Assembly: GCF_000705555.1 (NCBI RefSeq)
Contig: NZ_JMQN01000043.1
Location: 1 to 64,000 of the forward strand
DNA length: 64,000 nt
Source of the DNA: Marinobacterium lacunae
Lineage (GTDB): Bacteria > Pseudomonadota > Gammaproteobacteria > Pseudomonadales > Balneatricaceae
Direction of reading: 5' to 3'
Translations under genes and position numbers: made by a program
Shown: positions 24,576 through 31,421 of the stretch, one piece after another
How the letters are laid out: each line of letters begins with the position of its first letter
Position numbering within the stretch: position 1 is the stretch's first letter
Notes under the pieces: model-generated
What the model saw: only the letters and a program-made list of their open reading frames with translations
What the model was told of the DNA's origin: nothing
Database searches by the model: none

Positions 24576-26209
24576 GGCTGTTCAGAGCCCTGCTGTTGCA
24601 GTTGTTGCAGCATATCCAGCGCCACGGCCTCAGCGACCTTAATGCCGTCGATACCGGCGGAGAGGATACCGCCGGCGTAACCGGCACCCTCACCGGCGGG
24701 GTAGAGACCGCGCACGTTGAGGCTCTGCAGCGTCTGCGCATCGCGGGTGATGCGCACCGGTGACGAGGTGCGCGACTCGATGCCGGTCAGCACCGCGTCT
24801 TCGCGGTCGAAGCCACGGATCTTCTTGCCGAAGGCGGGCAGGGCCTCACGCATCGCCGTGATCACGTACTCGGGCAGAGCGTCGGCCAGATTGCACAGCT
24901 TCACCCCCGGTTGATAGGAGGGCTCGACCTGACCCAACGCGGTGGAGGGTTGGTTGCGCAGGAAGTCGCCGACCAGCTGGGCCGGGGCGCTGTAGTCTTC
25001 GCCACCGAGTTTGAACGCGATCTCTTCCAGACGCTCCTGCAGCTCGACACCCGCCAGCGGACTGCCGGGAAAATCCTGCTCGGGATTAATACCGACCACG
25101 ATACCGGCGTTGGCATTGCGCTCCTGACGGGAGTACTGGCTCATACCGTTAGTAACGACTCGCCCCTCTTCCGAGGTGGCGGCTACCACTTGGCCGCCCG
25201 GACACATGCAGAAGCTGTATACGGCACGGCCGTTCTTGGCGTGGTGGATCAGTTTGTAGTCGGCGGCGCCCAGCTCCTCATGCCCGGCATACTTACCGAG
25301 GCGCGCCCGGTCGATCATCGATTGCGGATGCTCGATGCGGAAACCGATGGCAAACGGCTTGGCTTCGATGTGCACCTGACGGTCGTGCAGCATGCGGAAG
25401 GTGTCGCGGGCACTGTGACCTAGCGCCAGTACTACATGGCGGCTGTGCAGCTCAGAGCCGTCTTCGAGTACCACGCCGCGGATCTCGCCGTCATCGAGCA
25501 GCAGGTCGTTGACCCTGGATTCGAAGCGGATCTCGCCGCCCAGGTCGATGATCTCGGCGCGCATCTTGGCGACCACGCTGGTCAGGCGGAAGGTGCCGAT
25601 ATGGGGCTTGCTGACATAGAGGATCTCTTCCGGGGCGCCCGCCTTGACGAACTCCTGCATCACCTTGCGGCCATAGAACTTGGGGTCCTTGACCTGACTG
25701 TACAGCTTGCCGTCGGAGAACAGGCCTGCGCCGCCCTCGCCGAACTGTACGTTCGATTCCGGAGTGAGCACATGCTTGCGCCACAGCGCCCAGGTATCCT
25801 GGGTGCGCTGGCGCACGTTGCGTCCGCGCTCGAGTACGATCGGCTTGAACCCCATCTGTGCCAGAATCAGCGCCGCGAACAGGCCGCAGGGGCCGAAGCC
25901 GATCACCACAGGGCGTTCGGTCAGCTCTGCCGGTGCCGCCGCGACCGGATAGTAGTGGGTATCCGGTGCCGGTTTGACATGCGAGTCGTTGGCAAAACGC
26001 GCCAGCACTGCGTCGTCATCGGCGGTCTGCAGATCGATGATGTAGACGAAGGTGATCTCGGTGCTCTTCTTGCGCGCGTCATAGCTGCGCTTGAACACGG
26101 TGAATTCGAGCAGCTGGTCATCGGCCAGTGACAGGCGTTGCAGAATGGCTTGGCGCAGCGCCGCTTCGGGGTGATCGAGCGGCAGGGAGAGTTCGGTGAG
26201 GCGAATCAT
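24572..26209 (-). CDS. NAD(P)/FAD-dependent oxidoreductase, uncharacterised dehydrogenase family
   Basis: 545-aa flavoprotein. After an N-terminal domain of about 95 residues resembling a small alpha/beta fold (LRQAILQRLSLADDQ, KRSYDARKK), the FAD-binding Rossmann motif reads VVIGFGPCGLFAALILAQMG; further landmarks are GEGGAGLFSDGKLYSQVKD, CPGGQVVAATSEEG, and the C-terminal AGEGAGYAGGILSAGIDG. These define a widespread GidA/HI0933-like family of unknown substrate. The start at 26209 replaces a longer open frame to 26338 because only from here is the family N-terminus seen. Overlaps the SPOUT gene by four bases. Confidence 0.86.
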   Translation of the reverse strand: MIRLTELSLPLDHPEAALRQAILQRLSLADDQLLEFTVFKRSYDARKKSTEITFVYIIDLQTADDDAVLARFANDSHVKPAPDTHYYPVAAAPAELTERPVVIGFGPCGLFAALILAQMGFKPIVLERGRNVRQRTQDTWALWRKHVLTPESNVQFGEGGAGLFSDGKLYSQVKDPKFYGRKVMQEFVKAGAPEEILYVSKPHIGTFRLTSVVAKMRAEIIDLGGEIRFESRVNDLLLDDGEIRGVVLEDGSELHSRHVVLALGHSARDTFRMLHDRQVHIEAKPFAIGFRIEHPQSMIDRARLGKYAGHEELGAADYKLIHHAKNGRAVYSFCMCPGGQVVAATSEEGRVVTNGMSQYSRQERNANAGIVVGINPEQDFPGSPLAGVELQERLEEIAFKLGGEDYSAPAQLVGDFLRNQPSTALGQVEPSYQPGVKLCNLADALPEYVITAMREALPAFGKKIRGFDREDAVLTGIESRTSSPVRITRDAQTLQSLNVRGLYPAGEGAGYAGGILSAGIDGIKVAEAVALDMLQQLQQQGSEQP

Positions 26210-26373
26210 GCTTGGGCTTCCGGCCGGTTGACCCGGCAAAGGCGTAAAAGGTGGCGCAATTATACCCGCCGCCGCCGGTGAAGTCAGGCAAGCGACGGCG
26301 CTTGAGCCGTTGGCCTGTACCCCAACGAGCGCGTACAATTGGGCTCTTCATTCCAATCCGGTTGTTGTGTGTC

Positions 26374-27006
26374 ATGGCCCGTCCTACCCGTTCCAAAAGC
26401 AGTGCTCGCTGGCTCGATGAGCATGTCAATGATCCCTTCGTAAAGCAGGCGCAGGTCGACGGCTATCGATCCCGTGCCAGCTACAAGCTGCTGGCGATCA
26501 ACGACAAGGACAAGCTGATCAAACCCGGGATGCTGGTGATGGATCTGGGTTCGGCTCCCGGTGGCTGGTCCCAGGTGGCGTCGAAGCTGGTGGCACCCAA
26601 GGGGCGGGTGATCGCGTCCGATATCCTGCCGATGGATGCGATGGCCGATGTGGAGTTCATCCAGGGCGACTTCACCGAGCAGGAGGTGTTCGACCGGATC
26701 ATGAGCGCCGTGGGCGGGGCGCCGGTGGATGTGGTGATCTCCGATATGGCACCGAACATCAGCGGCGTGGCCTCTGCCGATCAGGCCTCCTCGATCTACC
26801 TGGTTGAGTTGGCGCTGGATATGGCGTGTCAGGTGCTCAAGCCCAAGGGCAGCTTTATCGCCAAGGTGTTCCACGGCGAAGGCTATGAAGAGTTCGTCAA
26901 AGCGGTGAAGGAGCACTTCGATACCGTTGTCGTGCGCAAACCTGAAGCGTCCCGAGCGCGCTCGCGCGAGGTCTATCTGGTCGGAAAGGGGTTCCGGGGC
27001 GGTTAA
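26374..27006 (+). CDS. rlmE: 23S rRNA 2'-O-ribose U2552 methyltransferase RlmE (FtsJ/RrmJ)
   Basis: 210-aa Rossmann-fold methyltransferase acting on U2552 in the A-loop of the large subunit; heat-shock linked in E. coli. Motif I is [15 protein letters not shown], and the catalytic K-D-K-E tetrad fits Lys in SRASYKL, Asp in VISDMAPN, Lys in [10 protein letters not shown] and Glu near REVYLV. Length matches the family. Start 26374 is chosen because the protein then begins [10 protein letters not shown] as expected. It diverges from the FAD-oxidoreductase gene; usually ftsH follows rlmE, but here a cupin gene does. Confidence 0.95.
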   Translation: MARPTRSKSSARWLDEHVNDPFVKQAQVDGYRSRASYKLLAINDKDKLIKPGMLVMDLGSAPGGWSQVASKLVAPKGRVIASDILPMDAMADVEFIQGDFTEQEVFDRIMSAVGGAPVDVVISDMAPNISGVASADQASSIYLVELALDMACQVLKPKGSFIAKVFHGEGYEEFVKAVKEHFDTVVVRKPEASRARSREVYLVGKGFRGG

Positions 27007-27131
27007 CTGCTCAGCCGCCTTTTTGGCATACCTACTCTTTGGCATATCTAAGTGTCGATGCCAGACATCTGGCATGACATGACAGCCTGCATAATGTCGG
27101 ACCTTTTTCATCCGATCTTCTTGGAGCTGAC

Positions 27132-27476
27132 ATGTCCGACTTTATCACTGTGCTGCGCGAAACCTGCCCGACGCCAGTGGTTGACGCCACCAAGTGGACC
27201 CGCATCGGCGGCGACCCGCACACCGTTAACCTGAACGCCTACACCTCTGCTGACGGCAGCAAGATCATGGGTACCTGGATCTGCACCCCGGGCAAGTTTG
27301 AAGTCAATTACGAGAAGTGGGAGTTCTGCCACTTCCTCGACGGTTACTGCATCATTACCCCGGAAGGCGAAGAGCCCAAACACCTCAAAGCCGGCGATGT
27401 GTTCGTGATTGAACCCGGAATGAAAGGCACCTGGGAAGTGGTTGAAACTGTTCGTAAGTACTTCGTTTTTGCCTGA
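27132..27476 (+). CDS. Cupin domain protein (DUF861 type)
   Basis: 114-aa single-domain cupin of the small DUF861 group. The beta-barrel motifs are GTWICTPGKFEVNYEKWEFCHFLDGYCIIT and GDVFVIEPGMKGTWEVVE, quoted here only in outline: Glu and His in the first resemble metal ligands. Substrate unknown. TTGGAGCTGAC precedes the ATG as RBS. The last 58 bases including the stop are duplicated exactly at 38013-38070, 10.5 kb away; this copy is the complete gene. A terminator follows at 27486. The duplication marks the border of an inserted segment. Confidence 0.88.
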   Translation: MSDFITVLRETCPTPVVDATKWTRIGGDPHTVNLNAYTSADGSKIMGTWICTPGKFEVNYEKWEFCHFLDGYCIITPEGEEPKHLKAGDVFVIEPGMKGTWEVVETVRKYFVFA

Positions 27477-27477
27477 T
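27420..27477 (+). repeat. 58-bp direct repeat, left copy (cupin gene 3' end)
   Basis: The sequence from ATGAAAGGCACC to TTTTTGCCTGAT is identical base for base to 38013-38070, in the same orientation; one mismatch then four further matching bases follow. It encodes the last 19 cupin residues and most of the stop region. With its partner it brackets 10.5 kb carrying the kinase/tectonin/secretin genes and an IS66 remnant, the arrangement expected for an element integrated into a gene's 3' end. Confidence 0.95.
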
Positions 27478-27485
27478 CCTTATTT

Positions 27486-27524
27486 GCCGGACGGCGCTTG
27501 TTGCCGTCTGGCGATTCAGTTTTT
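27486..27524 (+). terminator. Terminator after the cupin gene
   Basis: GCCGGACGGC and GCCGTCTGGC form a 10-bp stem with a GCTTGTT loop, followed by GATTCAGTTTTTA. It serves the complete cupin gene and lies just inside the left end of the repeat-bounded segment. Confidence 0.8.
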
Positions 27525-27865
27525 AGCAATAGACAGTAAAGCCGTAAGTCCCCCGCTTTTTAAATTCCCTGCTTAACGGATAGTCGCGTGACCATAAACC
27601 GCGACTTAAGACGATAGTGCCCGGGCTTCGTAATCCTAAGACGAATGTGCAGAGCTCCCTGCTGTTCGGGCATTCTGCGCGGGGCCGGCAACTCAGCCAA
27701 ATATGGCCCTCAGGTGATTTCCGACGAGCGATTAAACTTGAGAATGAACTCCTTTTTGTCCCTTTACAGAGCACGATAAGGTGTATGATAGGCAGCTTGC
27801 GGAGAGTGTCGGCACAGTACGGCCGCTCTCGGACGATATGAGATCGCCACGCTCAAGTCACATCA
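27525..27865. other. Upstream region of the two-component operon
   Basis: No gene is supported. Near 27587-27650 the phrases TAGTCGCG / CGCGACT and two spaced CTTAAGACGA / CCTAAGACGA segments (27602-27611 and 27637-27646, a 35-base-period direct repeat) look like regulator sites for the downstream LuxR-type regulator. No terminator is visible before the operon. Confidence 0.4.
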
Positions 27866-28510
27866 GTGTCGCAGGTAAAGGACGTGAAAATACTGCTTGT
27901 AGATGACCATCAGCTCTTTCTCGATGGCCTGACATCGCTGCTTGCCGCTTCAGAACGGGTTGAGTCAATACTTACCGTCAATAATGGTCGGGATGCCTGC
28001 GCGCTACTTAAGAGTGGGGCGTTCGACATCGCGCTGATCGATCTGCGCTTGCCAATTATGGACGGGTTCAGTCTGCTTGAAGCGCTTTCCAGAGCCCATT
28101 CCTTGGTACCTGTCATTGTCGTCAGCGCTTCACGTGATCCGGATGATATCCGCAGAGCCTTTGAGTTGGGCGCAATGAGCTTTATCCCCAAGTCCTCCAC
28201 TGGCCAGCAGATCTTGGAGACCATTGAAGCGGTATCCAAAGGTGAGCTGGTCTACCAATCCGGAGGTGATAGCGCCGGGGATGCGCATCAGTTTTCCAGT
28301 GAAGACTGGGCTGCGCAGCACAATATGACGCAACGCCAGCTTGAGGTGCTGCGTCTTGTGCGTCAGGGGCTCTCTAATCAGGCAATTGCCGAGCAGTTGC
28401 ATGTCAGCCTGGCGACGGTAAAGTCTCATATCAGTGCGATCTTTCAGATTCTTGATACTCAGAGTCGCTCTGAATCGATCAAGAAAGCTCATCAGCTCGG
28501 ATTGGATTAA
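27866..28510 (+). CDS. LuxR/NarL-type response regulator of the tectonin/secretin island
   Basis: 214-aa two-component regulator. The receiver domain (about 1-125) has the acidic pair in ILLVDDHQLFLDGL, phospho-acceptor Asp59 in IALIDLRLP and the conserved Lys in SFIPKSS. A LuxR HTH (about 150-212) follows: MTQRQLEVLRLVRQGLSNQ and AIAEQLHVSLATVKSHIS. GTG 27866 is given; GTG 27884, seven codons in, has a GCAGG at better spacing and is an equal alternative. The stop overlaps the kinase start by one base (TAATG), so both are co-translated. It likely controls the divergently placed structural genes of the island, which share an 18-bp motif. Confidence 0.9.
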   Translation: MSQVKDVKILLVDDHQLFLDGLTSLLAASERVESILTVNNGRDACALLKSGAFDIALIDLRLPIMDGFSLLEALSRAHSLVPVIVVSASRDPDDIRRAFELGAMSFIPKSSTGQQILETIEAVSKGELVYQSGGDSAGDAHQFSSEDWAAQHNMTQRQLEVLRLVRQGLSNQAIAEQLHVSLATVKSHISAIFQILDTQSRSESIKKAHQLGLD

Positions 28511-30297
28511 TGCTGAATACCCTCCCGTCCACAGAGGGCTTACAGGCCAGGTATCAGCAACGTATCGACGCCGAGAGGGTCTTGATTGTCCAACGCAACA
28601 GCCCCGCTACGCTGTTGGGCAATGTATTTGGCGCTATTCCGATTACCCTGATCTTTAGCGGCACAGACTATTCCACGAGCGTTTATATCTGGCTGGGTGC
28701 CCTGTATCTGATCACGCTGCTGCGCTGGATTCACTATCGTGTGTTCAACCGCTCACTAATGCGTGATGAAGATCCGACTCTGCATGGCTATATCCAATGC
28801 GCTGGCGTTTTTATAGCTGGCTCGATTTGGGGCAGTGCCGGCGTATTTTTGTTCGATGCTGATAACCCCACCTATATCGTGGCCATAGTATTGACCTTTG
28901 TCTGCATGCTGGCGGGAAGCCTGGCATCTCTGTCTGCCAGGCCTAGAGCATATGTTGTCTTTGCTCTACCGGTGATGGTACCGCTTATTGTTAACATGGT
29001 GATTCAGGAGCAGGCGGTATATCAGTGGATGGCGTTCGGTGCGACTGCCTATCTGGCAGCGACGTTTGCGTTTTGTCTTAGTATCAACCGCGTTATTGTC
29101 CGGTCATTGAGCCTTCAATACGAGAACATGGATCTGATCTTGGATCTGCGGGAGCAAAAAGAGCGTGCCGATAAAGCCAACAAGGACAAGTCCCGCTTTC
29201 TCGCTTCAGCCAGCCACGATCTTCGCCAGCCATTGCATGCAGTGAACCTTCTGGCCGAGGTGCTCGGCAGTAAGGTCCGTGAGCCGGAACAAAAACAGGA
29301 TCTGAATAACATCAAACATGGTCTTAACTCGTTGAACGATCTGCTTGATGTGTTACTCGATATCTCGCGACTTGATGCTGAGGCTGTTAAGGCCGACAAG
29401 GTCTGTTTCGATATCGATGAATTACTGACCAGGCTGGAGCAGCTGTTCGCAGTTGAGGCGCGGAGAACGGGAGTTATGCTGTCGGTCAGCCACGAGAAGC
29501 ATATCGTGGATACCGACCCTATTCTGCTGGAGCGAGTCATTACTAACCTTTTGGTGAACGCGTTTCGTTACACCAAGGAAGGTGAGGTGCGTGTTTTCTT
29601 CACTACCCGAAAGGGTGAGGTGGATCTTCATATCGTCGATACGGGGATCGGCATCGACCGGGAGCATCTGGAGCAGATCTTCGAAGAGTTTTTTCAGGTC
29701 GGTAATAAAGAGCGCAATCGTCAGAAAGGGTTAGGTTTGGGATTAGCCATCGTGCGCAGAATCCTCAGCTTGCTCGACCACCGATTACAGATCAGATCAG
29801 AGCCTGGAGTGGGCACTGAACTGGTCATAACACTACCCCTAGGTCAGTCTGAACCGGCCCTGAGTCAGGAAAAGCCGAATCCGTTAACCCAAACGATGAG
29901 CCATAACCGTTTGTCGGGTGTTCGGGTGCTGTTGGTTGATAATGAGGTCGATATCGTTCGGGCGATGAACTCATTGCTCAGCGGCTGGGGTTGCGAGTGC
30001 CAGATAGAGACCTCGACCGAAAGCGCATTGCAGGCACTAGAGACGGGTTACAGGCCTGACCTGTTGCTGGTCGATTACCGTATGCCCGGACACTACAACG
30101 GCTGCATCTTTGTAGATCGGGCTCGGTCAGTGATTGGCGATATCCCTGCGTTGATCATTACGGGCGAGACCAGCGAGGAGGTTATGAGCGAGATCGCGAC
30201 AAGTGGTCTGGTTTGTCTACACAAGCCGCTGCGCGCAGCTCAGCTAAGAACCTTGATGACACGGTTACTGAATACGCAGTCGGTGAGCACGGCCTGA
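28510..30297 (+). CDS. Hybrid sensor histidine kinase with C-terminal receiver
   Basis: 595-aa inner-membrane hybrid kinase. Six hydrophobic segments occupy about residues 35-210 with little periplasmic sequence, so the signal may be sensed within the membrane. A linker coil leads to the dimerisation box SASHDLRQPLHAV with phospho-His236, then N (LVNAFRYT), G1 (VDTGIGID) and G2 (KGLGLGLAIVRRI) boxes of the ATPase domain. The receiver domain starts at about 472 with VLLVDNEVD and has Asp522 in LLLVDYRMPG. It overlaps the response-regulator gene by one base. A phosphorelay between its own receiver and the partner is possible, but no Hpt domain is encoded nearby. Confidence 0.92.
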   Translation: MLNTLPSTEGLQARYQQRIDAERVLIVQRNSPATLLGNVFGAIPITLIFSGTDYSTSVYIWLGALYLITLLRWIHYRVFNRSLMRDEDPTLHGYIQCAGVFIAGSIWGSAGVFLFDADNPTYIVAIVLTFVCMLAGSLASLSARPRAYVVFALPVMVPLIVNMVIQEQAVYQWMAFGATAYLAATFAFCLSINRVIVRSLSLQYENMDLILDLREQKERADKANKDKSRFLASASHDLRQPLHAVNLLAEVLGSKVREPEQKQDLNNIKHGLNSLNDLLDVLLDISRLDAEAVKADKVCFDIDELLTRLEQLFAVEARRTGVMLSVSHEKHIVDTDPILLERVITNLLVNAFRYTKEGEVRVFFTTRKGEVDLHIVDTGIGIDREHLEQIFEEFFQVGNKERNRQKGLGLGLAIVRRILSLLDHRLQIRSEPGVGTELVITLPLGQSEPALSQEKPNPLTQTMSHNRLSGVRVLLVDNEVDIVRAMNSLLSGWGCECQIETSTESALQALETGYRPDLLLVDYRMPGHYNGCIFVDRARSVIGDIPALIITGETSEEVMSEIATSGLVCLHKPLRAAQLRTLMTRLLNTQSVSTA

Positions 30298-30378
30298 TCT
30301 GATTAACTTTTCCCAAATCTTTTCTTATGTCCTGTTGGTCAGTGCAATGCACTCTCTCCCAGGGCCGGTTATTTCAGT

Positions 30379-30396
30379 CTTTCGGCTGATGCGGGG
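30379..30396 (+). promoter_or_regulatory. 18-bp motif shared by both structural operons of the island (copy 1)
   Basis: CTTTCGGCTGATGCGGGG lies 53 bases before the secreted six-blade tectonin gene. It matches 15 of 18 bases with CTTTTGGCTGATGAGCGG, found in the same orientation upstream of the secretin-lipoprotein gene (36159-36176, minus strand). I infer a common regulator, possibly the island's LuxR-type protein. Confidence 0.5.
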
Positions 30397-30448
30397 GCTG
30401 TTCAACCGCTGTTAGGCTCCTCGACTTGGTCAATTGAGGAGAAGAACC

Positions 30449-31312
30449 ATGCGCAAATATCTGGGCGGTACGCTGGCCGCCTCTCTGCTGCTATCTACAG
30501 GATTGTCTCAGGCATCTGAAAACCAAATTAGCATCAGCAATACTTCGGATCCCAATAGCAATATCGAGATCCTGCAAACCTCGGACACTGTGGATCTGGA
30601 CCAAGGTGCAATCGTTGCCGGCAAGGAGATAAAACAGGCTTGGGAAAAGGTTGACGGCCAGGCAACCTCTATCGGAATCGGGCCTCAGGGCGATATCTGG
30701 GTAGTCGGCACAGACGGTTATCTTTACAAGCGTGATACGGCAGCGAAGAAATGGAACAAGCTCACGCCGCCGTCATCCAGTATTCGCTTCAAGCAGGTGA
30801 CGGTCGGTAAAAACGAAATATGGGCACTGACCACTACATCGAATATTTACCGCTATGGTAAGAGCGGATTTAAATTGATCAGAGGCGAGTTGGAGGATAT
30901 CTCAGCAGGTGCCGATGGCTCCGTTTGGGGCGTCAATAGCAAGTCTGAGACCTTCAAGTGGTCAGGTACCAGTTTTGTAAAAACGACAGCACTTGCTAGC
31001 CGTGTAGCTGCATTAGGTGATGGCAGCGCTATCGTAGTCGGCAATGGCAATACTCTGTATCAGGGCAGCGGCAGCAAATGGAACTCCTTGGGTATTAGCG
31101 CGCGCGATCTGGCAATTGGCGCCGATAAAACGATCTGGTACGTCAGCACTCAAAAGGTCAATGCTAATGGCAATGCGATCTATCGTCTGGACAGTATCTC
31201 CACCAAGCAGGTGACCAAAGATTCAGTTGCTGCTGCCACTGCGGTTGCTGTGACACCTGATGGTAAACCCTGGGCTATCAACGCCAACGGTGAGATCTAC
31301 TACGCCAGATAA
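30449..31312 (+). CDS. Secreted tectonin-type beta-propeller protein, six blades
   Basis: 287-aa secreted protein. A signal peptide (MRKYLGGTLAASLLLSTGLSQA) is followed, after an Asn/Ser-rich linker, by six repeats of the tectonin type with pattern I-x-x-G-x-D/N-G-x-x-W-x-x-x-x-x-G-x-I/L-Y, e.g. GIGPQGDIWVVGTDGYLYKR and DISAGADGSVWGVNS. Six blades suggest one closed propeller. Eukaryotic tectonins bind glycans such as LPS; a glycan- or surface-binding role here is inference. GAGGAGAAG precedes the ATG. It is convergent with a 953-aa protein of the same repeat type, shares an upstream motif with that operon, and ends at a strong bidirectional terminator. Confidence 0.82.
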   Translation: MRKYLGGTLAASLLLSTGLSQASENQISISNTSDPNSNIEILQTSDTVDLDQGAIVAGKEIKQAWEKVDGQATSIGIGPQGDIWVVGTDGYLYKRDTAAKKWNKLTPPSSSIRFKQVTVGKNEIWALTTTSNIYRYGKSGFKLIRGELEDISAGADGSVWGVNSKSETFKWSGTSFVKTTALASRVAALGDGSAIVVGNGNTLYQGSGSKWNSLGISARDLAIGADKTIWYVSTQKVNANGNAIYRLDSISTKQVTKDSVAAATAVAVTPDGKPWAINANGEIYYAR

Positions 31313-31336
31313 CAGGGTGTAATGTGTCAGCCAGCA

Positions 31337-31365
31337 AAAGCCCCGAAACGGGGCTTTTTGTTTTT
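31337..31365. terminator. Bidirectional terminator between the two tectonin genes
   Basis: AAAAGCCCCGAAACGGGGCTTTTT is a perfect stem with A-run on one side and T-run (TTTTTGTTTTT) on the other, so it can stop both the plus-strand 287-aa gene and the minus-strand 953-aa gene. Confidence 0.88.
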
Positions 31366-31421
31366 CTGATATCAGTTTATCGCTCTACACACCATGTATC
31401 GCCACTATGACGGGGGCGTTG